Below are positions 1 to 11,987 of a stretch of DNA of 64,000 nucleotides, one piece after another. The stretch comes from Gonatopus flavifemur (lineage: Eukaryota > Arthropoda > Insecta > Hymenoptera > Dryinidae). The notes below the pieces were generated by a model. That model was not told where the DNA came from and did no database searches. It was given only the letters and a program-made list of their open reading frames with translations. Within the stretch, counting starts at the first letter, position 1. Every line of letters starts with the position of its first letter. The position numbers and the translations under genes were made by a program. The stretch lies in NCBI GenBank assembly GCA_018340375.1, contig JAFFJZ010000003.1:20088001-20152000 (forward strand), given 5' to 3'.

Positions 1-370
1 TCACAAAGTGCATCGTCATTATTGAAAATGAACGGTTTTTAAACATGCTTTTGATGGCTCTTCGAGAGAAATATCATCTAATATTGCACAATCGATAAAT
101 TCCTACACTCCTATGTTTGAAAATATCATATCATGGAATGCGTATTCCTCATTTAAATGCAAACTCGTTTTTCTTTGAGAATAGTTGGATCTTCTAAACA
201 TCCTCAGACAAAGAATTCAATCGCTCATTTCTTTTGTTTCTCTCTGTTCACGAAATAACTTCGCCAAAAGAACAGCGTACATCGAACGGGTAAGTGACTC
301 TTCCAGGAAACAATCATTTTATTTCTGACGTTACAGTGTTAGGAATTTCTGCATTGAGGGGAGGTTCTCA

Positions 371-986
371 TCAAGCAAAGTCCAGAATAAGGTGATTTTC
401 TCGGGAGTGTTTTTTTTTCAAGAAGGAAGTGAATTAGGAACTCGAGTTACTTGACACTTATTGAATGAGTCTTGAAGTACGTGAAAAAAATGTTCTCGAG
501 TCAAAGGATTCGTATCCAGACCATGTTTTTCAAGTTTGGCTCCACGATATCTCAAAAACTACTGAACCGATAGCTCTTTTTTTTTTATTTTAAAGTTGAT
601 TGAATTCATTGGAGGATGAACCTAAATGGAGATCACATTTTCCTTATTTTTTCATTTCATAGCACTTCAAAGAGCGGAAAAACGCTACCAAAACTTTGAA
701 TTTCTGTCATTTTTTCAATTTTGGACTTTTCATTGGCTTTATTGCTACAACCTCCAAAAAATATAACATACATTTCATAGACATTTTAGGATTCTTAATT
801 TCTGATAATTTTTGTAATTTTCAACGCGTATCAACAATTCCCATGGCATTATTTTTTACTGAAAAAAAATTTTTTTATGTGCTTCAAGGCTCAATTATTA
901 ACAAGCGTAAAGACCCCCGAATTCTTGATTAACTTCCTTTCCTGAAACAAAATCCGAAAAAAATCACCTTATTTCAGGGTGACTTG
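371..986. repeat. Candidate TIR element, about 0.6 kb
   Basis: An inverted pair brackets this stretch. AATAAGGTGATTTT begins at 386, and its reverse complement ends at 973. The similarity continues outward for roughly 15 further bases at lower identity. The interior is AT-rich with no convincing reading frame. This fits a non-autonomous DNA transposon, but only one copy lies in the window and no clear target duplication was found. Confidence 0.4.
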
Positions 987-2269
987 ACGAAAACCTCCTC
1001 CTTTCAATGTTTTTGCTGGAAGTTTTTTTCAAGTATGTGCATGAATTTAGTTTCATGCACATTCTATATTAAATTCAACGTAAACTATAGCATGTCTGAT
1101 TTTATATATTTTCCGAAAGAGTCACTCAGCAGCTGTGCGTGATTGAAGCATCATTCCCGCACAGCACAACCAGCGATCCTCCACTTGGAACTTTGGTGGA
1201 ATGGAGATGGAACATCGTGGATAAGTGGGAGGCTCCGTTGTATCAATCTTATTCTCATTCTATCGAAGTCTACACGGAGAATTGGTAATTGTACTGTACG
1301 GATTGTTCGTTATTCGCCAGGTTTTTCATTCGTATTAACGAGATATTGGTTAATTAACTCAGTTAACTTGATGAGTCTACTTGAAGACAAGTGTAATAAT
1401 TTAATTCTCATCATACAATCAGTTTCATTGTATCTGTATCTTTGAATCGAATCTCGCAGTGTGAGATGAATAATCAACATCGAATGATAAACACAAATTC
1501 TCAATTCCTCAGGATGAAGATTTTCTCTTTCACATGTTCCTTCCACTTGATTGAAAAATTGTTGCCCTTAAGTATAACAAGGAATCGATGGGAGTTGAAT
1601 TCAGACTCCATCCCTGTGTTCAACTGTATCATTTGAAGAATATAAAGTCCACATGAGCACAGAGTAACTATGTGTACGTACAGACAGGTCGAATCCTATT
1701 AGACACTCAGACCGCCCAATCTTCGTAAAACGACACTCGAGTCCATCCCCGATCGTTGTCGGAATCGTGAAATCGCGACCAGCATGGGTAACACACGACC
1801 GTTCGACCGAGTCATTTTATCGAGTGTAATTTGAACCTCGAATATATATATATATATATATTCGAGTCAATTCTCTTGAAATTATCTTGAAACCGCTGAT
1901 CGAACTATAACCTTCGAAGATAAGAAACTCATCGAGAAAATTCTTTGGAAATATATCGATGATTCTCAATTATCTTAGATACCAAAAAAGGTGTCCGAAA
2001 AATCAAACAAAATCCACTCAAACGTTAATGGATTTTTAATGCCATCGGATGTATGAAACTTGATTACTATTTAGCATGTTTAGATGGTTGCTTTGGATCG
2101 AATAATTCTGGAAATCACACCCACATCGATGAACTATCACGGTGAATCTGATACCATTCTTTTGATAAATTCGTCATTAATTTTCTGAGACCAGTTCCAT
2201 TCATATATATATACAAGATAACGATGATTGATCTCGATGAATTATTGATGAAAAATAAAAGGAGTTCCG
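987..2269. other. No gene seen; contains (AT)n inside a palindrome
   Basis: No gene is supported here. A perfect (AT)10 run at 1842-1861 sits inside a symmetric sequence (CTCGAATAT...ATATTCGAG, about 1837-1866) that could extrude a cruciform. The short reading frames overlap on both strands and show no recognisable domain. The stretch at 1650-1800 is GC-richer and non-repetitive; I see no function in it. Confidence 0.5.
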
Positions 2270-2740
2270 TGTAACGCGCGTGGTAGGATTCAACGGAAAG
2301 ACGGACGATGATAATAATAATTCCCTGGGGGCAAATTTTTTTCAGTTATATTCTTTTTGGTAGATGATGCACGCGTCGATGAAAATAAACTGCTTGACGT
2401 TTATTTATTCGTTGTTCATGATTCTCTCGGAGACACCACGCGGAGGCGAACAGATATGAATAAGGGGATGGATGAGGGCGATGAGCACAATGGCGGTGAA
2501 AGGAGCTCGATGTGGAGTCGTTTGGATGCGTCCCGCAGGGAAAATCCAGTTATCGCTGGATCGTAGTCTGCTGGTCTCGCGACGCGTTTTCGCACTCCAT
2601 TCACGGATGATAATTGCTTTAGGGATCGGAGAGTTGACCCAAGTCTGCAGTCGAGTTGAAAAAAGATAAAAAAATCAAGGTAAAAAACAACGCCTATACT
2701 AACCCATCGTTGCCAAACCGTACCGTGGGGGAAGAAAAAA
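2270..2740. other. GC-richer island with splice-like signals on both strands
   Basis: This island stands out from its AT-rich flanks by composition and by being open in several frames at once. On the plus strand, a T-rich tract ending in CAG at 2343-2345 is followed by an open frame to a stop at 2564-2566. On the minus strand, a long pyrimidine tract ends in CTGCAG (acceptor AG at 2645-2646). It is followed by a frame open from 2644 to a TAA at 2405-2407, with AATAAA overlapping and following that stop. The two readings exclude each other as coding. Neither translation is recognised, and the simultaneous openness suggests base composition rather than selection. It could equally be a conserved non-coding block. 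Confidence 0.3.
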
Positions 2741-5700
2741 ATTACAGAGGGAAAAGAGGAATTACATGGAAATCCAAGCTCGATATACAGTAATAATATT
2801 CTGATTTTTTTCTCTCGTTCCATTACCAATCCTCGTGAATATCGATTACATCTCGTTTCGTACGGAGATTTGTGTTTTGTGTTTTGCTTTTTGTTAACTT
2901 GTGCGTACGTATTGTGCGGGAGCATAAAAAATTTCCTAATGAGAAAAAGAGTTGTAACGAGCAGCAAATTCTATGAATGAGGCACATACGTTCAATACCA
3001 ACCACCGGGTTTTCCCTCACCTCAATAATGAACCGGGTTTTGACGGGCGTGTATACACGTATTCGTATGTATCTGTACACCGAACTAGTTATACACGTTG
3101 TTATCGTTCTCCAACTGTGTATTCATCTATACATTGTGCTAGTTCGTGCTTCACGTTACATTCCGTTCTCGATGGGCATTATTAGCGAATACACTGCCGT
3201 CGGTTGTATTCATATTCCAGGAGGATATTGAGCGGATATTGAGTATCCTTGTTGTTACATCATCGCACCATCCTCGTTTTGTCTTTATTGTTATAACCGT
3301 AATCACGTATTTTTCTTTTTTTTTCTCCAACAGGTGAAAACAAGTATTACGCTAAGTAAAACCGCAACGTACGATTCGGGAATTCGTGGAAAACTCAATT
3401 GCGTTTCATTCCCCATGTTTTAATTAATTTGAAAAGCGAGCTCTCTACATTCCATTTTTATGGTCTTGCCATGTGGTTTTTCCCTCGACTGTGCTTTGTC
3501 TACTCGGATGAATGTATCAAAGGTTTATTCTTAATCTTGTCGTCTGACAAAAAGTTTATCCTGCATCCTCCGAGTCTTGCGAGGCTGGGATCAAGAACAC
3601 AGATCTAGAATGTTTTTCCGGAATTCAAAGCCCATTAACTGATCATGGAAGTTAGAGTTTGAACTAAATCAAGCTCAGCCAGTTACGCAAGGTAGAGAGC
3701 TATTTTTATCAGCATGAATCCATGTCTGATGCCTTCATCCTCGATTTTTGAATTGAAGACAATTTTGAATTGTATAGAAAATACGCCTGATATTCGAGTA
3801 TCTCAAAATTCAACATTGAATCTAGGTTTCATGTAAAACGACTACACGGAGAAAAGAAATTCGGCACCTCTTGATGAACTAGCAAATTCTTTGTTGTGAC
3901 AGCAATCTTTTGGCTATTATAGCAGGCTACGACGAAGATGAAATAAATTTTGAACTTCCGGAGTGGAGCCGTAAATTATATTAAAAGTCAATATTCCCAT
4001 AAATTTGGCTGCGAATACACACACACATCGGTTAACGCGAGATCGTTCTATATTCCAGAGTGAATATAGTATGAAAATTACATAAACAGTATCTTGTATT
4101 CTCTCGTATCGTCTTAATGCCCTGAGGAGGAAATAGCAACCTCTTGTAATCATCAATATTGTAATATGCAAGTGATAGTAAAGCACTCTCTAACCGTCAT
4201 GTCGTGTCTTTGAGTATATAAAGGAGACGACACAACCATGAGATACGTACCACGATCACATGTTCTCACGTGAACTTACGTTTATAATACGGTGAAGTCC
4301 CTGTTGCATCATCTTGATACACTCAAGTGAGCGCTCGAGCTCAGAAAGGAAGAACAGCATTTTTCCCTGAAAATATGATATTATGTACGCCACGGTGGCA
4401 CGTTACGAAGAAAAAGTACCGTCAAAGAGTTTGAAATTCGAAAATTGTGAGATGATATCGGACCTTTGATGTAGTTTTTCCTATTTCTCTGTTACTTATT
4501 CTCATCGATGTTGAGTTGCTTTGATATACAATTTGTGGCGTGTTAATTATTATAAGCGGATGAAAATAATTCGAAGTTACAGAATATTCTGAGATACACC
4601 GTTGGAAAATTACGTATCAAGTTTCATAACAGATTCAGGGTACAAGCGTGGTCTTAAATAATGAATTTTCAATTTTGATGAACAAGTTCTGAGGTTTAAT
4701 AAAGCATGTTCTTGAGTTTCATAAACGGTTTTCAAGTGCATTTAATATCATTCATTCATGAGTCGTGATCTCAATTTTACATATCTCTAATGATGTAATC
4801 CGAGAAGCAAATTTCACGAGTATAGAAATTAGCTACTTTTTAAATCTTCTGTAGTAGAGAAATATCTCTTGTCATCAATTCCAAGTCCGAATTTGATACT
4901 TGAAAATACAAGTTTTTCGATCTCACAAAATGAATCCAGCTTCAGATTTCCAGAGTACCATTAACGAGAAACTTTGAAAGTTACTCAACGAAATTTGTCA
5001 TCAACGTTTATCTATAAAACGAGTCAAAAGATAACAAATTTGATATTTTCTTCATCGGTTGTCCTAAATCTTCTCCCCTCTTCAGATAATTCTTCTAAAA
5101 AAAAAGTACCATCTTCCGTCCTTCGAGCCACCACCTTCTCAAAATACTACTATTTTTCTACTATAATCTTCTTTTAAATATAAAAATAATCGTAAATCAA
5201 TGAAACTTTTCTTCAAGCATACATAAGTTTCTCAATATAGAGTATATATTTGGCTTTATTAGCCCCATTATCGATAACCCTTTCAAATATTTCTTATGGA
5301 GAGTACTAGAAGCCAGGCAATGTACAAACCTCGATCAAAGTTGGATGTAGGTGTATATCGTTGCAATGTTCGCTTGGATTCAGTCCCTGGAAACTTTTTC
5401 TAACGAGCATCTTTAACGTGGGTGACTTTATCGACTTTAAGAAGAAATCGATTATCGTCGTTCTCGAACCTCTCTGTAAATCTACTTTACGTCTTGGGTG
5501 AGAGGTTTCTTTTTATTTCGTTTTATTTTCTCTTCGTTGTTGCTGCCGCTGCTGTTCCTCCTGCTGCTGCTATTCCTGCTTGGCTCGTTCGTAACTTGGT
5601 AAAAGACCATCACCGAATCGAACGTCAATGTTAAGTGAATAAACGACAAGTAGAACATGATCAAGATAAAACATTTTGCAATTACTTATTCTGTTTTACA

Positions 5701-5895
5701 AGATTGAAAGATTATGCTCTGGTTCGCGTTGGGTGAGCGGAAATTCTGAGGTTGGGTTCTTACATACGTTCTCTTTTTCTTAGTTTCCTTTGAGCCTTTC
5801 TTTCGTAAATTTGGTGTTTCTTTTTGACATCTTATCCGCAATCTGTGGGTTTCATGGTTCTCCCTAACACTGGTTTCTACGCGGAGAGAAATGTA
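2741..5895. other. No gene or clear repeat; CTG-rich simple sequence at 5539-5580
   Basis: I found only short, overlapping chance frames. The CTG/CCT-rich run near 5539-5580 encodes poly-Ala or poly-Ser-like strings in either strand, as microsatellites do. A TATAAAG sequence near 4216 has no plausible coding sequence downstream. No inverted-repeat element was found. Confidence 0.45.
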
Positions 5896-6102
5896 CACTG
5901 TAAAAAATGTGCAGAAATTGTTTTCCCATAAAAAATGAGGGATTTTCCCACCACATTGAGGAATTATTTTGTTTTTTTGGTATTGAATCCTCTACAAATG
6001 GAGGAAAAGTTCACCAAATTATGGTGGAAAATTTCCCATCTATGGAGGAACTGTGCTGCAACCATGTTTCGGGGGAAAATTCCACAATAATTTTTTACCG
6101 TG
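5896..6102. mobile_element. Palindrome-ended MITE, CACTGTAAAAAAT family, copy 1
   Basis: The left end reads CACTGTAAAAAAT and the right end is the reverse complement of CACGGTAAAAAATT, so the unit has TIRs of about 30 bp. A related unit of almost the same length (62291-62498) aligns along its whole length in the opposite orientation. The shared interior includes a block with tandem GGAGGA/CCTCCA-type words. A 91-residue frame that crosses it is an artefact of the repeat. Flanking dinucleotides are TA and AA, so a perfect duplication is not visible. Confidence 0.75.
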
Positions 6103-6144
6103 AATTTGAAAAAATTACCATTTCATTCGTAAACTGGAACTATA

Positions 6145-6453
6145 CATACGGAGAGAAATTTGTAGTTAAATTTACTATGTGATTATTGTGCCCGAGGAAC
6201 AGACTGACTTTCTATACTCCCATACTAAATTTAATTATTAATTTTTCTCCATGTTTGGAAAAATTAGACAATAACTTATAACATCACCCCTAATCATTGC
6301 CAGTTGTGATGGCAAAAATCTAAATTAATCTCGATTTTTATCATCACAGCCGGCAATGATTGGGATTTATCTTAAAAGTTATTGTTTGATTTTTCCGAAC
6401 AGTTCTACTTGACGAATAAAATGGTAATCTTTCATAATAAATTCTCCTCCGTG
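6145..6453. mobile_element. Palindromic MITE with inner stem and TA duplication
   Basis: The ends are CATACGGAG on the left and CTCCGTG on the right, each flanked by TA (6143-6144 and 6454-6455). Inside, 6253-6311 and 6342-6400 form a second inverted repeat of about 59 bp with about 30 bp between the arms. The whole unit could fold into one long hairpin. No coding capacity. The termini match the CAC-G-GAGA type seen in several other elements here. Confidence 0.75.
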
Positions 6454-6975
6454 TAGTTGCGCTTTTTTTCGTTATTCAATCATTTCGAGTGAGAAAAGAC
6501 TGATACAAATAATCTTGAAAATTTTCCCACTTTGGATATTTTTATAAAATTACCACTATGTACGTTGGTTTGCTCTGAAATATTTATTCTACCCTTTTTC
6601 ATAAACGTTCAGCCCGCTTTGACCTTTATACGTTACTTTACTCGCTTTGATTGGTTCCTGCGGTTCTTCCTATTCATTATCTGATCGAAATAACCGTTGA
6701 AATATTTTTTTAATGTATTCTATGTGCTGAAATTTTCTACACCTTATTCACATAATGTGATACAATATATGGATTATATAAAAATTCAGAACAGAAATTA
6801 TTCAGAGTACGAGAATCTAAAATAATTCAGAATGTTATAGTTCTTCTTAACGATTGAATGAACATTCGTACTTCATTCATACCAGAGCAGACAAATTTTC
6901 AAAATTACTCAACTTAAAATTATATAACTGGGACAGAATTATACATGAAGGTTTTATAAAATATATTGAATTATA

Positions 6976-7267
6976 CACTAAGGACCCAATTTCTTAGATT
7001 CAAAGAAAATTTATTTGCCCTCATTCTGATAAATCTTGTTCTCGAAGAAAAAAATTATTCAATGAAATGGGAAAATTTTACTTTGAACTGAAATCATATC
7101 CTTCGAATTTAGGAAAGAATATATTTTTGTTTCAATTTGAAAATTCTTGGTTTTAGTTTGGTGACACTTTTCTCCATTGAACTGAATTTTCGTCCATTGA
7201 AAAAAAGATTTATTAGAATGAGGGCAAAGAAAATTCTCTTCTAATCCAAGAAATTGGGTTCTCAGTG
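6976..7267. mobile_element. MITE with about 62-bp TIRs and TA duplication
   Basis: Left arm 6976-7037 and right arm 7206-7267 are inverted copies with roughly ten differences. Both contain the words CCCAATTTCTT and TTGCCCTCATTCT. The unit starts CACTAAG, ends CTCAGTG, and is flanked by TA on both sides (6974-6975 and 7268-7269). A truncated relative may lie at 14694-14742. The frame found inside is not a gene. Confidence 0.8.
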
Positions 7268-7873
7268 TATACAATTTTGAAAATTTTTCCACCCCGATAG
7301 TCATTGAATTCGATACGAAATAAATCCCACACTTTGGTTTCTCGTGAAACAGATAAAGATTGCACGATATACAGAATTTTCCAGAACACACAAAAAGCCA
7401 GATGTTTCGGAAGTATTGATTTTAGTTTGCAATATTTTAAAACTAGAATTCTCTTTATAAACTGTTTATTTAAAAACGTCCATTGCGGTAATCAATCAGC
7501 CTGAAATCAGGGAATAACCTCGGGTAATCTGTTAATTGTTTTTTCTTCAATGTATTGTACGAAATATTTATTCTTGAATTCAACTCCCAAACCGACACTG
7601 GACAGTTGATGGAATATTTGAAAGATATTTTATGAACGTTGCACTGTCAACGATAGACTTGATCTTCGCGTTAAGATACAATGGTTGATCAGAAAAAATA
7701 CTTCAATTTTTAAATTTCAGAAGAATCTATCATTTTCAAAAAAATGAAATCTATCAACTCGAATTTACCACCTAGAATTGCATCGATTCAATAAGCAGAG
7801 TTTCGTTTTTGTCGCTTATTCCAAGTCGAACCATTACATAATTTGTGTAGGAATTCCAAAAAAAGTGTTCACG

Positions 7874-8224
7874 CACGGAGAGAAAAAATGTGCTGACGCA
7901 GCGAATCGAGGTATTATATATAGAATAGCAAAATTTTTTGCTGACCTAGCTTAAAATTTGCTATAACAGCAATCGTGCTTCGCTACGACAGCAATTTTTT
8001 AGCTGTGGCAGCAAAAAATGTTTGCTCCGCCAGCAAATTTTCAGTATCATATACAGAATAGCAAACAAATTTTGCTGGGATAGCGAACATTTTTTGCTGC
8101 CACAGCTAAAAATTCGCTGTCGCAGCTAACAAGATTGCTGGAACAGCAAAAAATTTGCTGCTCTGGCAACAGGAACCCAGCAAAAGTAGATTTCGCTGCC
8201 ACAGCGAATTCCTTTTTCTCCGTG
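7874..8224. mobile_element. MITE made of iterated TTTGCTG/CAGCAAA motifs
   Basis: The ends are CACGGAGAGAAAAA and the reverse complement of CACGGAGAAAAAG, flanked by CG on both sides (7872-7873 and 8225-8226). The interior is largely an irregular array of GCTG/CAGC words in alternating orientation, for example TTTGCTG, CAGCAAA, AGCTGTGGCAGC and TTCGCTG. This gives many overlapping mini-hairpins rather than one stem. Related units are 8269-8778 and 24301-24823, with decayed material at 26005-26215 and about 49155-49215. Confidence 0.8.
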
Positions 8225-8268
8225 CGAAACGTTGAATTACGATCAAAAGTGATCGATAAAGAGCAACG

Positions 8269-8778
8269 CACTCAGAGAAAAAAAGTCGCTGAAACAGCAA
8301 ACCTCGAAGATTTGCTTTGCTGATATGGCAAAACTTGTTGCTGAATTAGCAAATAATTTGCTGTCACAGCAAAAATCTTGCTCTTTTAACAAGCGCTTGC
8401 CATTCAGCAATCCGAGATTGTACACGGAAAAAAATGAACTGTTAATTTTACCAGAATTCCGGTTACTATATGGACAGCAAGGAATATCTGTGACTTTTAC
8501 TGGAATTCTTGTTAAATTTACCGGAGCCCTTGTTAAATTTGCCGGAGACTTGATTCATTTAACTAGAATTCCGGTTAAAATAGCAGTAATTCTTGCTGTC
8601 CATATATTAACCGGAGTATTTTTTTCCGTGTAGATATACAGACAACTAGGAAATTTTGCTGAATTAGCAAATATCTTGCTAAAATAGCAAAATTTTTGCT
8701 GTAACAGCAACCGTTTTGTTAATTTAGCAAAGCAGATTTTTCGAAATCGCTTTTTCAGCAAGAATTTTTCTCTGCGTG
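8269..8778. mobile_element. AGCAAA-array MITE, copy A, interrupted by another MITE
   Basis: The left half (8269-8420) and right half (8633-8778) match the halves of 24301-24823 with only about four substitutions over some 300 bp. This makes the two copies young relative to the rest of the window. Ends are CACTCAGAGAAAAA and TTTTTCTCTGCGTG, flanked by CG (8267-8268 and 8779-8780). The interior again iterates TTGCTG/CAGCAA motifs. The halves are separated by a different element at 8423-8630. Confidence 0.85.
8423..8630. mobile_element. Nested MITE with CACGGAAAAAAAT ends
   Basis: This 208-bp insertion sits inside the 8269-8778 element. It begins CACGGAAAAAAAT, ends ATTTTTTTCCGTG, and has TA on both sides (8421-8422 and 8631-8632). 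Its interior repeats the words CCGGTTA, AATTCC and TTGTTAAATTT in both orientations. The end motif is shared with the 60-bp unit at 38495-38554. Confidence 0.85.
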
Positions 8779-8780
8779 CG

Positions 8781-10554
8781 ATAAACACCATTACAAGGTT
8801 CCTTGAACTGCAACGTCACTTTACGCCCCGTGTATATTACGATTCGGGAAGAGAAAAGCGTGATCATAATGGAAGGGAAATGCATGCATATGCTCGAAAT
8901 CGAGAAAAAGCGAGAAGAAGAAAAACATGGGGAGAAAGATAAGCATTCACGTACATTAAGAGGAAACGATGAGTATCCACATTTTATGCGATTACGTTCA
9001 ACAATTTACGTGTTTTCCTTTCCCTTCCCTTTCTCCTTCATGCGCTCCAAGTACTTAACACGCGCTCACTTGGTGAATAATGCATATCTTCAACGTTCTT
9101 AACCGAGAACGGGTACGCAGAGTAATTACCGCGATCTTATTGAGGAAAAGTGGGTTTAATCATAATTCCACCATTAGACGTCGTTGGTTGAATGAAAGTG
9201 ATGAACAGAGACAAAAAGGCAGAGGGGAGGAAAAACGTTTGGAATTTTCAAATTTCAATATTATTCTCAGGAACAATAATTCCCGCAAAGATAAACTGAT
9301 CTACATCGTGTTAGAATCGAGAACTAAGGGATTAGAGAAAGAGATCGAGAAGATTTGGACGGTAAAGGGATATATTTCCCCTATTGAATCGTGTCTTACA
9401 TTTGCCTATCTGGATTCCCTACAACGCTTTTCGATCCGAATGTGCCGCTGCTCCTGCCAGTTGGTTGACTAGGTCAAAACTCGACTGGCTGGCATTGTTC
9501 CCGATATAGTTGAAACTTAGTTAAATTGAAAGTTTGGTGAATAGACAAGTCACCGCCAATGTTGGGATCGTTGCGGAGAAAGCATTACCATTGTTTACGT
9601 ACTTCAACGGTCATTTCGCTACTTGAAATTCCACGAGTTAAGGAGCATAAATTATCAAATCAATGGAATTCAATGCTCGTCTCTTCTATCCGTTCTGTGA
9701 TTGAATGGAGAATCAATCTTGTTTCAAAATTTATGTGTTCGTCTCTATCGGGTATTTCGATTAATCTTTCTGTTCATTCACCTACACATGTTTAATGGAA
9801 GGATTTAATATTTATCAAGCAAAATAACCACATCAATTGAAATATGTGATATACGTCAATCGAACAGACTAAAAGAGAAATAAAGTGCTTGAATTGTTCA
9901 TGTCGCATTTATGATATGCATAACTATTCCGGTATATATCATCAGTCTTCGCAAACGGTGACGATTGGCTTCCTCCAACAATTCCTCAGATGGTGATAAT
10001 TACCGATGGTGTGTTTATTCGCGCGCGTAAATACACAAACTCACCCGTCGACACCTTTGGAGTAGTCCAATTAAAGCGGAACTTCGTCCTCTCTAACCGT
10101 TAGGTACTACCGAGGCGTATAACTAATACTACTGCCATCATTTGGAAAATGAATGAAGCTATCGCTCTTCATATCTGTATTTGAAACCCGTAAGAATTTT
10201 ACAATCTGTAATTACGATTGGTATTCGAATCTAGGAAGGTTTTAATTGTACGAATTTTTTTCTCTTGGAATTCCATGACGAAATGAGAATTGTATTCTTT
10301 TTCTTTCGGTGGAATAAGAATTCACTTTTTCAATTTATGATGAAAATTATTGTGTACACTTTCTGTATTGTGGAATCAATTTATTCCATCACTCATTCGG
10401 TATGGTTACCGAATCGCGTGTGAGGTAAGTCAAATAAAAATGATCTCTTCGCGTGAACTACTGTTCGTAAGATGGATGTGTGGATTATATAAAAGTATAC
10501 AGAGATATTATTTCATGGTGAACAAGGTCGATTGAATGCAATAACACAAATCAT
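8781..10554. other. No gene or clear repeat seen
   Basis: The longest frames (8803-9102 and 9080-9472, plus strand) have no recognisable motif. The 9400-9560 stretch is GC-richer and non-repetitive. A GTAAGT donor-like word at about 10424 has no convincing acceptor partner. I annotate nothing here. Confidence 0.4.
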
Positions 10555-11001
10555 CCTTGGTAGAAATTTGTCTGGGCGTTTGATTTACCATCCACCTGCT
10601 AGATGGGACCAACGTGGGGGCAACTGGATATCACATTTCAGCCAATTTGACTCTAGTGCCCGAACATTTAGTTGGTTCATGCAGATTTTTCATGCATCAA
10701 CTGACTGTACAGTAACATTGATAGCCCACGAGAGCGGTCAGAGAAATAAAAGGAAGTCCCAACTCGGGATTATTTTATGTGAATAAATTCAAGAGCAACG
10801 TCTTTGACTGGAGATTACATGTCAAAAAGTGATTTTACAGAAAACACAGGATTTCCTATTTCTAATTACCAATTTGAACAACATCCTAGCAATTCCCTGA
10901 GACATCTGGATGGGCACAGGCTAGAAAGTGCGTTACAAAACTAGTAAGAAACCAACCTAACATCCGGGGAAACTAATTCCCAATCATAATTTCTACCAAG
11001 G
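10555..11001. mobile_element. TIR element with CCTTGGTAGAAATT ends
   Basis: It begins CCTTGGTAGAAATT and ends with the reverse complement, AATTTCTACCAAGG, giving TIRs of about 15-22 bp around a 447-bp body. The plus-strand frame 10532-10786 crosses the left end and is not a gene. The termini resemble the right end of the 12825-13135 palindrome (reverse complement CCTGGTAGAAATGCC), suggesting one lineage. Target duplication unclear. Confidence 0.65.
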
Positions 11002-11012
11002 AAAAAAATCAG

Positions 11013-11045
11013 CCTCTCTCTCTTTCTCTCTCTCTTTCTTTCTCT
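11013..11045. repeat. (CT)n/(CTTT)n microsatellite
   Basis: A pure pyrimidine run made of CTCTCT and CTTT units lies directly after the preceding TIR element. Simple-sequence repeat. Confidence 0.9.
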
Positions 11046-11093
11046 TGGTTCAAACATACAGATTAATGAAGGATCGAAGGAGACAGGCCACCT

Positions 11094-11987
11094 CCCAGAT
11101 AACACAACAGTTCCTGAGCCGTTTCAAAAGAGTTCTCGAAATAAATTCTGGAAGAATTGTTTGTTTGGACCCTCAACGAGTTCTCAAAGAGTTCTTTGAA
11201 TTCTAAAAGAATTATTCAACAGCTCTATGATGAATGCCTTGGGTGTTCTATGAAAGTGTTGAAAGAACACTTTAAGATCAGTTGAAGGATTCCTTAATGT
11301 TCGATTGTTAGAACTCTTATGCAGCTCTGTCCTCGCTAGAGAAGAACTTCGTAGGAATTCAACGTACATGTTGAATTCCTGCCGATTTCAATGGTTATGA
11401 AGGAGTGTTTAGTCGAAATGATTAGATGATGATAATTGGTTTGAGCCCATAAAATAAAGGAATATGTAAATATAATGAGTGATATTGAATGAGAACGAAA
11501 AACCAATTATATACATTTTGTTTTTTACTTTGTATATATTGCAAATATTTTGGCATTCATTGATACTGGAAATTTCAATGATTAGTTTGATCGATTTTGT
11601 AGGTTATATTTTTGAAAAGTGTTTAAACTTCAATGTGCTCTAATAATTTAATGAACGTTGGAGAAATAGAAACTTGATGAGCGTAAAAGATTATATGAAC
11701 CAATCATTCAATAATTATCCACGTAAACCTAATATTTTTAAATAATTTTTATATTTGATAAACACATGAGTTCTGTGAGAGTTCTTCAGTCATTCATTTC
11801 AGGAGTTCGCAACGACTTCTGTCAACTAATGGACAGAGTTCCTCAAGAGTTTTATTAATGGGACATTAACGCCTTCTTGGTGTAATTGGAAAGAACACTT
11901 GCCGATTACTTCAGAGTTCTTGAAGAATGCTTTTTACAAATGCTGAGTTCTTCAGGAACTCTTCAAGAATTTTTTGTGTTATCTGGG
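11094..11987. mobile_element. 0.9-kb TIR element with CCCAGATAACACAA ends
   Basis: The left end reads CCCAGATAACACAA and the right end TTGTGTTATCTGGG. Both subterminal regions are rich in scattered copies of GAGTTCT/AGAACTC and AAGAACAC, so the arms are repeat-laden rather than a single clean stem. The middle is AT-rich and non-coding. The CCCA..A-CACAA end type recurs at 28587-28770 and less exactly at 27685-27830 and 40084-40912. Confidence 0.75.

Noticed and set aside
2416..2967. 183-codon minus-strand frame
   Set aside because: Other frames on both strands are open over the same island. The N-terminal half is AT-derived hydrophobic sequence and no motif is recognised. Kept only as part of the uncertain 2270-2740 island.
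4213..4250. TATAAAG promoter-like sequence followed by an ATG
   Set aside because: The frame after the ATG closes within about 12 codons, and such motifs are expected by chance in AT-rich DNA.
5907..6182. 91-codon frame
   Set aside because: It lies across a MITE (5896-6102) whose other copy, at 62291, does not preserve the frame.
7874..8778. CRISPR-like array of short repeats
   Set aside because: The words alternate in orientation, spacing is irregular, and the units lie within TIR elements of a eukaryotic genome.
9080..9472. 130-codon plus-strand frame
   Set aside because: Composition is unremarkable and nothing is recognised. No splice or start context supports it.
10350..10430. Exon ending at a GAG|GTAAGT donor near 10423
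   Set aside because: No pyrimidine-rich acceptor at a sensible distance upstream, and the translation is not recognised.
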